From Corella eumyota (Eukaryota > Chordata > Ascidiacea > Phlebobranchia > Corellidae): DNA of 64,000 nucleotides. This document shows, one piece after another, positions 44,034 through 57,205 of this stretch. The position numbers were made by a program, and so were the translations under genes. The DNA is taken from positions 12,746,990 through 12,810,989 of the forward strand of contig OY720102.1 in the NCBI GenBank assembly GCA_963082875.1. The letters are read 5' to 3'. How positions within the stretch are numbered: position 1 is the stretch's first letter; each line of letters opens with the position of its first letter. The notes beneath the pieces are model-generated. The model saw nothing but the letters and a program-made list of their open reading frames with translations. It searched no databases and was not told the origin of the DNA.

Positions 44034-45866
44034 CTAAATTTCTTGATACACAATGTTTCGTGTTGCTGTTGGGGGAAACCCAGATTTGCTTTTAATAGAA
44101 AATTTTATTTTATTTGGGTTACCTACCGTTGAGGCAGCAACATATAACTGCCCATGCGTAAAAACTCGTTCCTCTAACCAGATACCAACTTTTTTTAATG
44201 TTTGACCCTGACTTTTGTTAATATTCATTGCAAAAGCAACCCTTATTGGGAATCGACAACGTTTCCATTGAAAAGGAAAATCGTGATCTGATGGTTGCAA
44301 TGTTACTCTAGGTATAAAAACCTCTCTACCAGCATTTTCCCCTGAAGCAATTTTGGCTATTAATAAATAAGTTTTTTGAACTCCCCGTACAATTAGTTTT
44401 GTTCCATTGCATAGACCGTCTTTGGGATTAAGATTTTGTAACAAAATAACCGGCATACTTATTTTTAAATGTAATTGATGTGGTGGTAGTCCACTTATAT
44501 TTAAAGAATTAAGATATTCTGTTGGAAATCTTGTACAATCATTTACTTCTTCTGTACTGTCTGCACTTGTACAAACAAACATATTGCCAGGAAATAGATT
44601 TGACACGACGAAGTTTATTTTATCAACTACAATGTTTTTGGGAGCTAAAATTGATCTTTCTGCCATCCAGTTAAGATCATGGCAATGTTCTAAAAAATTT
44701 GGGTAAATCCATTTGATCAGTTGAAGCATTGAATTTTTTATTGTTGTTTTTGTACTATCATCATTTAAAAAGCAAAGCTCAGGGGGTAATTCTATATAAT
44801 CTGTGTCTTTGAAGTAATTTATATTACCATTACCTAGTCTTAACAGCCAGTTGTCAAATTTAAGTAAAGCAGTGCTACTACTATTAAGTAACACTCTAAT
44901 GTTTTTTGATAATTGGTGTACGCTGATACTTGGCCATAATTTTGATTTTTTAAATGAGGCGTTAATTATTTTTGCATGTGATCCATGTTCAACTACAAAA
45001 AGAATTTGTATATCTTGCAACTTTTATTTGCCATTGCAACTTTTATTTGCAAACTTTTATTTGCCATTGGTGCCTCATCCCATATTATAACCTTTGCCAT
45101 GTTTATTAGTTTAGCTGTTGAACTTTGTTTTGAAATGCAAAATGTTGAATTTGGATTACAATGTAGAGGAGCTTTAAATCTGGAATGAAATGTCCGGCCA
45201 CCAATAAGCAATGTAGCGATGCCTAGAAGCGACAGCTAATGCTATAACTTTGTCTTCCCTGTTAGAGGTGCGAACTGTTGCCAACAAAGCATTAAGCATA
45301 TATGTTTTTCCTGCACCCCCCCTAGCGTCAACAAAAATAGCAAGAGGCTCGTTTTTCTTTAGCGACTGTAATACTTTGCTAACAATTTTGCTTTGTTCTG
45401 GAGTAAGAGATTGTGAGCTATTTGAACAATTATTCGCAATTCGAATAAGTGTGTCCCAGTCGTAACTTAACTCCTGTTGAATAATTAACGGAAGTTGCAA
45501 ATCTGTAATAGTGTTATTAAAAATGTGTGCCTTTGCTTGCTCATCCGGAGTAATAATTGGTAGTTCAAAGTCATATAAATTCTTTCCATATTTGTTAAGT
45601 CTTTTTTTAAGATCATGCAAGACCAAAACTTTTAAAAAACTTTCAGTAATTTGATCCATTCTGAAAGTCGTCCATCCAGTATAAATAATGTTTATTGAAA
45701 AGTTCTGCAGGGTTTGTTCTCTTATTTGTGTACACATATTTGTTTGTTCTGCTTCAGTAAGTAAGTTTTCCCACTCATTGTCATCCTGTAAAACACCAAG
45801 CTTTCTACACACATCTTGAAGCCGGTAAACAGCGTGACGTGCTAGGTTCGGATACGATGATGCCAT
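44034..45866 (-). pseudogene. Helitron PIF1-like helicase remnant
   Basis: 45866-45174 covers the pre-helicase part and Walker A (FVDARGGAGKTYMLNALLAT). A frame change leads to 45211-44993 with GGRTFHSRFKAPL and VIIWDEAPM (Walker B). A deletion follows where the F-G-G-D-F-R-Q motif should be. 45020-44034 continues with LSKNIRVLL, PKDGLCNGTKLIVRG and INKSQGQTLKKVGIWL, then the C-terminal THGQLYVAASTV. These are the ordered motifs of the SF1B helicase of the Helitron RepHel protein, which unwinds the element during rolling-circle transfer. At least one frame break and one internal deletion. Confidence 0.9.
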
Positions 45867-45872
45867 TTTTAA

Positions 45873-47193
45873 CTAGAAATTAATAGGACAGCATTCTTCA
45901 TGTTTTATTTTTGCTGTCTCATCAGTTTGAATGTCTATTAATTCTTCTTGTTCACCGGTCCCTACAGGCACATCATTCGGATCAGTAGAAAATGGGTTGA
46001 TGGAGTAAGCACAACATGCAACATCAGGAAAGTAATTCAATAGCTCTGTCTTTTGTTGCGAAAGATGACCAATAATTTCTTTTAAAACGTCACTAACAGG
46101 ATTTTTCTCAATGGAAGTGAGGCATTTAAACATTCCGTAGCTTTGATTGCTAACATTCTCTGTCCAGAGGTCCAACTTACGAATAAGTGCTTCCAACTTA
46201 AAAATGAACTCTGTTACAGTTAAATTGGGTCCTTAAAACGACAGGTTGAAAGTGTTCAGAACTTCAAAAATGTCCGATAGATATGCCAACCTAGTAAGAA
46301 AATCTTTGCTTCCCAGGTCCTTTTGAAAATAGTGATTCTTCTCTTTGAAGAAATGCAGAAGCTCATCTCGCAGTTCAAACAGGCGCCTTGTTGCATTGCC
46401 ACGAGAGAGCCAGCGCACCTATGTGTAGTAGAGAAGACAGGTGTAGTTGGAACTAAGATCCTCACAAATAAGTTTAAACAAGCGAGTATTCAAGGCTGAT
46501 GTTTTGACGAAATTTACTAGTTTGATCACTCGGTTCAAACATGATAACATATCTGTGGTAGCACTTTTGCGCAAAGGGCGAATCTATGAATATAACAATG
46601 AACAAAAATCACGTTTGGTGCCACAGCTGTTACATGAGCTTTGAAGCCCGATTTATGTCCTAACATTGATGGAGCTCCATCTGTTGTACAGCCAATCAAC
46701 TTTCCCCAGTCCAGTTTATTTAGTTCCAAAAAATTGTCCAAAGCTTCGAAAATATCCTTTCCTTTTGTGGTACCGCAGAGTTCCTTGTTCATCAGTAACT
46801 CAGTTTTTACAGAATTGTCTTGTGTATAACGAACATGCACAAGTAACTGTGCGTGCTTTTAGATTTTTGGCTATCAGGAGAGCGACTTCATGGGATGCCT
46901 TGACAGCGCCCTTCTTTCTCTGGTAAATTGTGCCAGTCTTGTCCAAGCGCTGTCTCTTCACATGCTCGCCGAGTCGCTGAAAGAAACTCTCATTTTGATT
47001 TTTTGCCGGGATGATTTGTGATAAGATGCCGTTGAAGTAAGCTTGGTTTCATAGCTGAATTAGCAAGGGTCTTGATGCAAACTACACATTGCAGCAGGGA
47101 TTCTTTATTGTGTTCAATAGCTATGAACCCGTACTTCATGTAGGCTGGACTGTACTTTCGTTTAGACATGTTCCCAATAGTTAAATTGAACAA
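45873..47193 (-). pseudogene. hAT (Buster/ZBED5-like) transposase remnant inside the Helitron
   Basis: From N to C on the minus strand: 47193-46990 has MSKRKYSPAYMKYGFIAIEH and a BED-like zinc-binding C-x-x-C...H-x(4)-H pattern (LQCVVCIKTL...RHLITNH). 46980-46800 has FFQRLGEHVKRQRLDKTG. 46840-46535 has TKGKDIFEALDNFLELNKLD and CTTDGAPSMLGHKSGFKAHV with a catalytic-type Asp and HCYIHRFAL. 46465-46233 has RWLSRGNATRRLFELRDEL. 46196-45873 is the C-terminal end. This matches ZBED5/SCAND3-type Buster transposases. Several frame changes and a deletion of roughly 110 codons before VRYTQDN. It ends seven bases before the helicase remnant. Confidence 0.85.
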
Positions 47194-48204
47194 AATTTAG
47201 TTATTGCAATATTTCAATATGATTAAAATATCATTAAACATACGACACTACTCCACTGCTGCTATTAGTTCATTACTACATACATTTAAACCAGCTGACA
47301 TTTGGCGGTTAATTATCGTGAACAAGAGAAGTGTTACGTCATAAACGTGCGAAACCTAAATTAAAACTAAATAACAAAATTAAGATAACATTTAACGGCA
47401 ATGTAAAACTTTTTTTTTGTCATGTATAAGTCCGATTTAAAAGCTATAGGCAATGTGTAAAAAAGTTTATAAAATTGCTTTATTAGAGCAAAGATCTTAA
47501 TTTTTTTTTATTAGAACAAAATCTTAAAACTATACAAAATGTATACATGTTTTATGCCCAAATACTGTATACTTTTATTCACGTTTATTTAATATTATTC
47601 TTTATGCAAGTAATTATAAAATTGTTCAACGACAGTCCCATTTGTTCATTTAACTGTTCACTCAGTCTGTACTTAGCATAATGGAATAAATGCGCACTTA
47701 AAAATTGTTAAATTGCACCAGAGCACATTCCACATGTTTTTTAAGTCAAAAATTTCAAATTTTTAATTTTCCTTTTTTGCATTTATTTGCAGGCGATTTT
47801 TTCTTCTCTATCGTGATATTAAAAAAAAATGGTGCGAAATTTTAAAGAGAAAAATTACATTCACTTTAGTGCATGCGATCGAAGAATAGCGCAGGCGATC
47901 GTTTTTTTACATTTTTCTCGTTCTCTTTAAGATAATAGAAAGAAACGTAGCGGCAAATTAAAATATAGTTTTGCTTATTATGGCTAACTATCATAAGACA
48001 TTAAAAAAGTGATAAGCCAATTCCACAGAAGAACATATATCCCAGCTATAGGCAAAAACTCGAGCCACAATTAATTGTAGTTATTCCGTAATGGAACGCA
48101 CAAAATTTAGAAATCCATATATATATATAGATGTATTATATTATTGCAATATAATACCCCCTGTAAGAAACAATATTTTAATCCAATATTATTTACTTTA
48201 AAAG

Positions 48205-51200
48205 GTTCTACTTCAAATGAAAATGTACAGCTGAGATCATCTGCTTCAAATCAGGTTTTAACTTTAAAATTGTTCTTAAGATTTTGGGATATTTACTCTA
48301 AAGAATAAAAATTAAACACTGATATTGATTGGGTCATAAGACCTTGTTTAACAAAAATATGACTGGTAATCATTAGAAATGTTGGTAGTTACCAAAGTTT
48401 AAATGTTTTTAAAGGAGCAACCTGAAGAATCACAAACTTTAGATCCACATGAGGTTGATCCAGAACCAAGAAGAAGACAAAATGAAGGTAAGTTTAAATC
48501 TTGTTTATAATATGGAAGTGTTTTTGGTAAGAATTATGTTTATCTTTGATATAAGTAGACTGACTTCACAGTCTAATCTTGCATCGAATGTAAATGTCTT
48601 TATTAAGTTTGGTAATTTTGACTAAGTTTGTCACCAACAAAATAACACTTTAAGATAGATGCAGATGGAATTAAACCTTAAACCTTGTGCGGTAATACCT
48701 GATAAGATAACTACTGGTTATATCACTACATAAAGTCTTGTGTTTGATTTTTACTGTTTACATGTCGAAGTGTTATTGAATAAGATGCTACAAGCAATTC
48801 TTTTCTATATTCAAAATTAAGTTTTTTTGCTTATATTTTACAAAAACAATCTTATCCAAATAAAACTTAACATAACACTTAAGATCTCATTACAACTGCG
48901 CCACTTACATAAAAGTGACAAAACTTAAAATAAAGATAACAAACAAGTAAAGGTGGAAACATGTCATCGCTGTAATAGATAACAACGGTCTATATTTGTT
49001 ACAATACTTATTTCTGCTAAACTAAAAAATTAATTAGCTGTTTATTATAACGCAATATTATCTGGTCGCTAAATTTAGTGGAAGTAATATACAATAATAA
49101 AAGGGGTTAAGTAAAGAGGATTGAAAATTCTTCTTACCTTGACTTAAAACAATTTATATTTAACTTTAAATATAATAAATATAGTAATTGTTGTTACATA
49201 ATACCAGCATTTTTACAGGTTTAACTTCAAATGAAAATTTACAGGCCTTTGCTTCAAATCAGGTTTTAAATTTTTGTCAATACAATGTTTAAATATTTAC
49301 ATTAACAAATAAAGTAAAAATATTAAATTAGATTTTTTTAATTGAAGGGACAACTTTTTTTTAAATTTAAATGGTTATCATTAAACCTTTAGGCATTTAT
49401 TATTGAAACTAAGTTGTAAAATTAAATTTTTTTTTATAATAAGTTTTGTTTAAAGGAACAACCTGAAGAATCAAAAACTTTAGTTAAACTTCCACTTGAG
49501 GTTGATCAAGAACCAAAAAGTCAAAATGAGGGTAAATTTAACAAAATATAATCATGTTATTATATGAAAGTGTTTTTAATATTTACTTATTTGCTTAATA
49601 AGGAGGCTGATTTTTTGAAAAAAAGATTTTAAATATTTACTGACAAAAGTAACTATATAATTAGGCTGTAAATATAAAACTGTCTATATAAGAATAAATT
49701 TAGAATTACTTGTACTTTACAGTATTTAAAAAAACTCTCAGACTTTACGGTTCTATATTTTATATTATTGTAATGTAATCCTAGCAGTTAAAATTACTGT
49801 ATTTTAACACAATATTATTTACAGATATTTTTTCTAATTTTTTTACCTTTAAACAAGTTAGAAATATGGCCTGACTTAAAATTAGTCAACTGTTATGGTT
49901 CTTACTGAATATTGCTTTTTTAATTTATTGTGTTTTAGTTAATCTCAGATATTTGTTTGTTATGCAAAGTTTAATGCTGCATTATAAATGTTAAAATACT
50001 TTTAAAAGTTACCTTTTTGTTATTTTTTATGCTCTCTGGATTTAACTGCCAGTTGAATAGAACATCATGAATTTAGTTTTTTCTTTGCTAACTTCCTTTA
50101 TACTTTAAATTTTTTTTTAAATGTAACAAAAAAAGTTTAAAAATTGAAATCATACTCTATATTAACATAAGTGTTTACATTAAAGGTTCTACTTCCAGGG
50201 AAAGTGTACCACTGAGACCCTCTGCTTTAAATCAGGTTTTAACATTAGGGATATCAATAAAGTTTTATTATAAGTACAATAAATAAAAAAGTTTTAATAC
50301 TGTTTTTAAAAATTATTGAATTAAATTTTAATTTTACAAAAAAATTTGTTTAAAGGAACAACCTAAAGAATCACAAACTCCAGTAAAACTTTCACATCAG
50401 GTTGATCCAGAACCAAGAAAAACACAAAATGAAGGTAAATTTAACAAAATTAAATTATGTTTATTGTATGGGACCCTTGATATTTATATTTATTAATATG
50501 TAATACAAGAAGTATATAGCAAACCTGTATCTAACTCATTTTTATTTACAATAAAGGTTCTACTTTAACTGAGAGTGTACAACCGAGATCTTCTGCTTTA
50601 AATCAGGTTTAATTATAAAGTTTTCAATAAATTTAAGCTTGTTCAAATTGAAAAACACAGTTTTAATATTTGTTTAAAGAAATTTGTCTAATAAAATCAA
50701 TCTAAACTTCGATATTTGTTTTAAAGGAACATGCTGATAATTCACTAACTGCAGCAAAAACTTACAAAAAGGAGTTTCCAGTACCAAGAAGAAGGCAGAA
50801 TGAAAGTAAGTTTAAGTACCTTTTACAAACAAAAATGTGGTGGTGTTTGTTTTTGTTATTTTTACTTTTAATATAGTAAGGCTTTTGTCGCGTTTTTGTC
50901 AAAGCAACTTTTGTTACTTGACTTCAGTTTAATTTCCCTTTTTTATTTTAGTAAAGTTTATTTTGCTGATTTTTTTCCAACTTGCACGAGGAAACATTAT
51001 TTTGAAAATTGGTCGCGTAGTTTTTGAGAATATTGTCAATAGAAAAAGTCCCTGTGCTTGCGAGTCACATGACGCACGACATCATTGTCGTTAGCTCATA
51101 TGCTGGCAGACATAGAGAATTATTTTTATTTTACCCTTTTAACCATTTGTTGTACTTTTTTAAATTTTTTCGCAGGAAACAAACTTAACATAAAAAGCAA

Positions 51201-51521
51201 TATTTAGCAATACTATGTAAGACATTTCTTACTTTTAAAGTATTTCAATTAAGTAGGCCGTATTTGAAAAATTCTTACAAGTTAAGGGTATGTTGTTAGT
51301 TTTAAAAATTTACCAGTCAGAAACGGTTACAAACACTTACAAAAATACACAAAAACTAAGTGTTATTGAAGCAAAGTTTACCACTAAAACGCGAGCGTAG
51401 GGATTTTCTCTATATACAATATTTACCTTTAAATCTCAATATTCTGAAAACAAACTTTATTAACATTAAAGGTACCAGTTTGAATGAAAATGTACAGCTG
51501 AGATCCTCTGCTTCAAATCAG
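48205..51521 (+). CDS. A/B exon array, right of the Helitron, NLR gene 2
   Basis: A exons: 48205-48254, 49219-49262, 50186-50235, 50557-50606, 51472-51521. B exons: 48415-48487, 49456-49531, 50356-50434, 50727-50805. This block matches 939-4333 of gene 1 exon for exon, including the shortened A (44 nt), the 76- and 79-nt B variants and the B' exon with KTYKKEFPVP, and matches closely in the introns. Phases agree throughout. It is clearly a copied segment of recent date. Confidence 0.8.
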
Positions 51522-51732
51522 GTTTTAACTTTAAATTTGTCAAAAAAATAAATATTTACAAAGTTGTGTCATATTTACATTAGAGACACAGTTTAAATAT
51601 AATTAATTAACTAATTAAAGTTATTAGAGATGTTTCAAAAATTATTTAAGCTCTATTGCAAGAATTGTAAAGTTTTTGAAATAAATGTTTACTTATTTTC
51701 AAACATTTTGAAAATTAAATTTATGCTTTCAG

Positions 51733-51802
51733 CTAACTCCTAAAAAATCCAAATCTTTTGTCGAACGTTTTCGAAAATTTTTTTCAAAACCAACAGAAAA
51801 AG
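51733..51802 (+). CDS. Exon C, first copy in NLR gene 2
   Basis: 70 nt, phase 0 to 1, encoding LTPKKSKSFVERFRKFFSKP then TEK. It is followed not by a NACHT exon but by another set of A/B exons. Because its phases equal those of a B exon, the message stays in frame whether or not it is used with the next A exon (52524). Confidence 0.65.
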
Positions 51803-52523
51803 GTAAAAGAAAAAAAAATTCTTAGTAAATTTATATGTTATTATTTAATTTGAGGTTTTAATTTTGATAACTTTGTAACAAAACTGAGTAATTTTTATCA
51901 GTACAGTTAATATAGAATCTTGGGCGGATTTTTATTTTGTGATGGGCTTTGTTTTTTATTTTGTGATGGGCTTTGTTGTGTTCATATAAGAATAAATTTA
52001 GAATTACTTGTACTTTACAGTATTTAAAAAAACTCTCAGACTTTTCAGTTCTATATTTTATATTTTTGTACTGTAATCCTAGCAGTAAAAATTACTGTAT
52101 TTTAACACAATATTATTTACAGATATTTTTTCTAATTTTTTTACCTTTAAACAAGTTAGAAGTATAGCCTGACTTAAAATAAGTCGGGCGATCATATGAC
52201 TTTTTTTATTATAAATGCATAGTCAACTGTTATGGTTCTTACTGAATATTGCCTTTTTAATTTATTGTGTTTTACTTAATCTCAGATATTTGTTTGTTAT
52301 GCAAAGTTTAATGCTGCATTATAAATGTTAAAATACTTTTAAAAGTTACTTTTTTGTTAATTTTTATGCTATCTGGATTTAACTGCCAGTTGAATAGAAC
52401 ATCATGAATTTAGTTTTTTCTTTGCTAACTTCCTTTATACTTTAAATTTTTTTTTTAAATGTAACAAAATAAGTTTAAAAATTGAAATCATACTCTATAT
52501 TAACATAAGTGTTTACATTAAAG

Positions 52524-53883
52524 GTTCTACTTCCAGGGAAAGTGTACCACTGAGACCCTCTGCTTTAAATCAGGTTTTAACATTAGAAATATCAATAAAG
52601 TTTTATTATAAGTACAATAAATAAAAAAGTTTTAATACTGTTTTTAAAAATTATTGAATTAAATTTTAATTTTACAAAAAAATTTGTTTAAAGGAACAAC
52701 CTAAAGAATCACAAACTCCAGTAAAACTTTCACATCAGGTTGATCCAGAACCAAGAAAAACACGAAATGAAGGTAAATTTAACAAAATTAAATTATGTTT
52801 ATTGTATGGGACCCTTGATATTTATATTTATTAATATGTAATACAAGAAGTATATAGCAAACCTGTATCTAACTCATTTTCATTTACAATAAAGGTTCTA
52901 CTTTAACTGAGAGTGTACCACCGAGATCTTCTGCTTTAAATCAGGTTTAATTATAAAGTTGTCAATAAATTTAAGCTTGTTCAAATTGAAAAACACAGTT
53001 TTAATATTTTTTTAAAGAAATTTGTCTAATAAAATCAATCTAAACTTAAATATTTGTTTTAAAGGAACATGCTGATAATTCACTAACTGCAGCAAAAACT
53101 TACAAAAAGGAGTTTCCAGTACTAAGAAGAAGGCAAAATGAAAGTAAGTTTAACTAACTTTTACAAACAAAAATGTGGTGGTGTTTGTCTTTGTTATTTT
53201 TACTTTTAGTATAGTAAGGCTGTTGTTACTTGACTTCAGTTTAATTTCCTTTTTTTATTTTAGTAAAGTTTATTTCGCTGATTGTTTTAAGAGATTATGT
53301 AGTTGCAGGTTTTTTTAAATTATGTTCGAATTTTTCCAACTTGCACGAGGAAACATTATTTTGAAAACTGGTCGCGCAGTTTTCAAGAATATTGTCTATA
53401 GAAAAAGTCCCTGTGCTTGCGAGTCACATGACGCACGACATCATTGTCGTTAGCTCATATGCTGGCAGACATAGGGAAATATTTTTATTTTACCCTTTTT
53501 TAACTCTTTGTTGTATCTTTTTAAATTTTTTCGCAGGAAACAAACTTAACATAAAAAGCAATATTTAGCAATATTATATAAGACATTTTTTACCTTTAAA
53601 GTATTTTAATTAGGTAGGCTGTATTTGAAATATTCTAACAATTTAAGGTTATGTTGTTAGTTTTAAAAGTTTACCAGTCAGAAACGGTTACAAACACTTA
53701 CAAAAATACACAAACATCTAAGTGTTATTGAAGCAAAGTTTACCATTAAAACGCGAGCGTAGGGATTTTCTCTATACACAATATTTACCTTTAAATCTCA
53801 ATATCCTAAAAACGAACTTTATTAACTTTAAAGGTACCAGTTTGAATGAAAATGTACAGCCGAGATACTCTGCTTCAAATCAG
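52524..53883 (+). CDS. A/B exon array next to the NACHT exon, NLR gene 2
   Basis: A exons 52524-52573, 52895-52944 and 53834-53883; B exons 52694-52772 and 53065-53143. This repeats the last five A/B exons of the preceding block (50186-51521) with their introns. The joint is near 51955-51985, where the GGGCTTTGTT sequence is duplicated. Peptides are of the same types (STSRESVPLRPSALNQ; EQPKESQTPVKLSHQVDPEP; EHADNSLTAAKTYKKEFPV). Confidence 0.8.
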
Positions 53884-54094
53884 GTTTTAACTTTAAATTT
53901 GTCAAAAAAATAAATATTTACAAAGTTGTGTCATATTTACATTAGAGACACAGTTTAAGTATAATTAATTAACTAATTAAAGTTATAAGAGATGTTTCAA
54001 AAATTATTTAAGCTTTATTGCAAGAATTTTAAAGTTTTAGATATAAATGTTTACTTATTTTTAAACATTTTGAAAATTAAATTTATGTTTTCAG

Positions 54095-54164
54095 CTAACT
54101 CCTAAAAAATCCAAATCTTTTGTCGAACGTTTTCGAAATTTTTTTTCAAAACTAACAGAAAAAG
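54095..54164 (+). CDS. Exon C, second copy in NLR gene 2
   Basis: 70 nt, phase 0 to 1, LTPKKSKSFVERFRNFFSKL then TEK, directly before the NACHT exon as in gene 1. Confidence 0.75.
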
Positions 54165-54396
54165 GTAAAAGAAAAAATATTCTTAGTAAATTTATATGTT
54201 ATTATTTAATTTGAGGTTTTAATTTTGATAACTTTGTAACAAAACTGAGTAATTTTTATCAGTACAGTTAATATAGAATCTTGGGCAGATTTTTATTTTG
54301 TGATGGGCTTTAACAAAGAAGTTCACTACTCTATAATATATACATAATATGAATATTTCATATGAATATATTACATTTAATACTTTATCGTTTTAG

Positions 54397-56198
54397 ATAA
54401 TTCTTTATGTAAACAACTTTCCATTAAGTGTTTTGAGCAAGCTAGTAGTTTTGCCAATGAATTTTGCTCTCCTGTCCAGTTAGACAAACAATTAGAATTT
54501 GTTGAGTTAGAACTTGCTGAATATTCTTCCACTGATATTAAAGATTTAGATTCAGTTGATCACTTTCATACCAGAAATGAACAATTTGAAAGAATGTCCA
54601 AGTTAACTGAACCTGACTTTCACCCTGGCACAAAGATTAAGGTGAATGAGGTATTTAAATTAGCAAAAAGAAATGCTGAAGCAGCAGCTAAACGAAAATT
54701 CATTAAAACGACAGAAAATGAAGCTGAACGACTTGAATTAGACAAGAAAAAAAGAGACTTTACTAAAATACATTCTAAAGTCGTGGCTTTTGTTGGGCAC
54801 GCAGGGACTGGCAAATCAACTTTTATTAAAATTCTGATTCAGGACATTTTTTCTAATAATAACAAGTTTCTTCAGAAAATAAAATTTATATTCTGCATTA
54901 TTTTGCGATCAGTTGATTTTCGTAGGGAAATGTCAATTTTCAGGTTTCTTGTTGCAAATTCATCTATAGATTGGAATCAACCAGAGTCTACTGATGTAGA
55001 ATCATTTAATTGCATTAAAAACAGTTCTGACACTATCCTCATCTTTGATGGACTGGATGAAGCTGATAGTACTACCTTACGGAAAGCACCCAAAAACTTG
55101 GCATCTACAAAAGGCTTTCCTGAAGAAATTATAAAAAACATTTTTAATGGAAAGTTATTTCCTAATGCTTATAAGTTTATTACTTCTCGACCAAGGCAAA
55201 TGTATGAGTGGCATCCTTCTTGCAGACCTATCTTAGTGTTAAAACTACTTGGTTTCAATAAGAAAGCACAAGAAAACATTTGCGTGCAAATATGTGGGGA
55301 AAATTCACCTAAAGTCTTAACCTTCTTACAAGATCATCCAGATATTGATGCTTACAATTATGTTCCTGTCAACTGTATCCTATCCATGCAATGCATTAAT
55401 CAAGCAATTTTGTCTGGTTCAGAGGTTAATCTAAAAACTATGACAAATGTTATGCTTGCTTCTTTATTGCATTATATGAGGTTAGATCATTTTCCTGACA
55501 ACACAGAAGTTCCTGAGAACGAATTTAAATGTCTTGCTTATCTTGCCTGGAATGGGTTTGAGAAGAAAAAAATTATTTTTGATCAAAAAGACATTAAAAA
55601 GGCTGGAATTACAAAAGAAATGCTTAAAACTTTTCTTGACACTTTTGTTTATGATTCTTCAAACATGAAAGTCAAAATATTAGAAGGAGACAAACGAAGC
55701 AACTTCAGTCATCTCACCTGGCAAGAACTGTTTGCTGCCATGTATTTATTCTTATGGGCAAGTCTGGATAAATTTCAAAAATGTGTTCCTAAGTTTTCCA
55801 CTAGTCGATGGGAAGTAGTCACAAAATTTCTGTTTGAGTTTTACAGTTCCAAGGATTTGTCTGAATTTCAATCTGGTTCTTCAACAGCTTATGATGAGAA
55901 ACAAGCTGTTCTAAAAACATATGCTAAAGATTTGTGTAAAAATGTTAATTCTTCATCAACTATTATTGAACTTAGCAGTTATTTGTATGAATCCAACGAT
56001 GATGACCTCAACCAGTCTGTTCTAAGTCTTCTACCTGATTATTTAGAACTTAAGTTTGAGGAAACTTTGTTGCCGAGTGACTACATCCATCTTGGCTACT
56101 TGTTTGAACACTTGACCAAACCCCTTTCTTTAAGGATTGATTTTTATGCAAATGACATATCTCAACTACTTAGTATCTTTAAAGGTTTAAAAGTGAAG
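54397..56198 (+). CDS. NACHT NTPase exon, NLR gene 2
   Basis: 1802 nt (split codon plus 600 codons), TTTTAG acceptor, GTAAGC donor, no internal stop. Walker A GHAGTGKST, Walker B FDGLDEAD and the TSRPRQMYEW sensor region are all kept. It differs from the gene 1 exon at scattered residues (for example ASTKGFPEEIIKNIF for VSTNGSAEDFLKNIF), and by two codons near the end (RIDFYANDISQLLSIF for RMEFEEGVGDHSQLPSIF). Both genes keep all catalytic residues, so both look able to bind NTP. Confidence 0.93.
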
Positions 56199-57205
56199 GT
56201 AAGCAAAAACATTATTGGTATTTTGAATATGATGCCCAGGTTTAATTTACACAGGAAATTTATTTACTAAAGTTGATAAAATCACCAAAATTTATAGATT
56301 TGTATTCAATATAATTTTAATAATTCTGTAGTTATAATAAAACTTTTTGTTTGAATAAGTAATTTGCAATTTTGTAAAAAGTAAAATTATAACAATGCTC
56401 ATATTGTTTAACAATGGTCCATTGGTGAGATACAATCCCCCATTTTGTACTTTCTCTAAATTACATTATTCAATAAATAAAAGTTTAAATTAATTTTTGA
56501 AAGCAAAACTCAACATTCTTTACCTGAATACAAAATAAATTTGGAATATTAAATAAAAAATAATGTAAAAACTTAAACTTTTAGTATTTAGTATGCCTAC
56601 TTAAAGCGGGCAGCTTTATATTACTATAAAGGTAGGTTACAAAACAACTGGGGTTAAATTAACAAGAGGGGGGAAATGTATAAAATTACATCCTTAATTT
56701 TTTTTTGTATTGATTAACACAGTCGATAGCAACAAATATTTTAGGTTTACGTAACAAGTCTTATTATTTACAATTATAACAAAGAAAACAGAAATCGATG
56801 TTAACTTTAAATTTGTTTCACATAAAAAAACTCTCATAAAATATTGATCCAAACAAAGCTTAAAATAATTTGTTTCATAAACTAAAAAATTGGGTTAAAA
56901 TAATATTTACCCCCATATTATTGCTGGGGGTTTTATTATTACCCCTAAATATTTTTGTACTCACTGGGTTAATTGCGAAGTATTATTATATAAATATCTG
57001 GGCTTAAATTACTGAAAGTTATCAAAACTAAATTTTAAATTTATTTGAACTAGCTTTAAATAAGGATTAAAATGTTGGTAATTATTATTTAAATTCAAAA
57101 TGCTAATAATTACTATTTTATAAAGAATATATTTTTTAAAACTTTTTCTTAGGTAATTAAATTAAAGTAATCTTTAAATTAAGTAAAATATAAATTTTGT
57201 TTTAG

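Larger units (their letters stand above)
43460..48131 (-). mobile_element. Helitron, 4672 bp, with exact ends
   Basis: Read on the minus strand it starts TCTATATATATATGGATTTC and ends GGGTCCACTAG, the TC...CTRR (CTAG) ends of Helitrons. It lies between host A and T without target duplication. The host joins ATTAAA|TGTATTATATTATTG across it, and the paralogous intron in U2 (40552/40553) reads ATAAA|TGTATTATATTATTG with no insert. A short hairpin AGTGG-GT-CCACT lies at the very 3' end. It carries the C-terminal part of the helicase and an hAT transposase remnant; the Rep nickase domain is missing. It could only have moved with help from another copy. Confidence 0.93.

Noticed and set aside
46447-46926. 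Plus-strand open frames in the Helitron
   Set aside because: They are antisense to the hAT transposase remnant, whose motifs are all on the minus strand.
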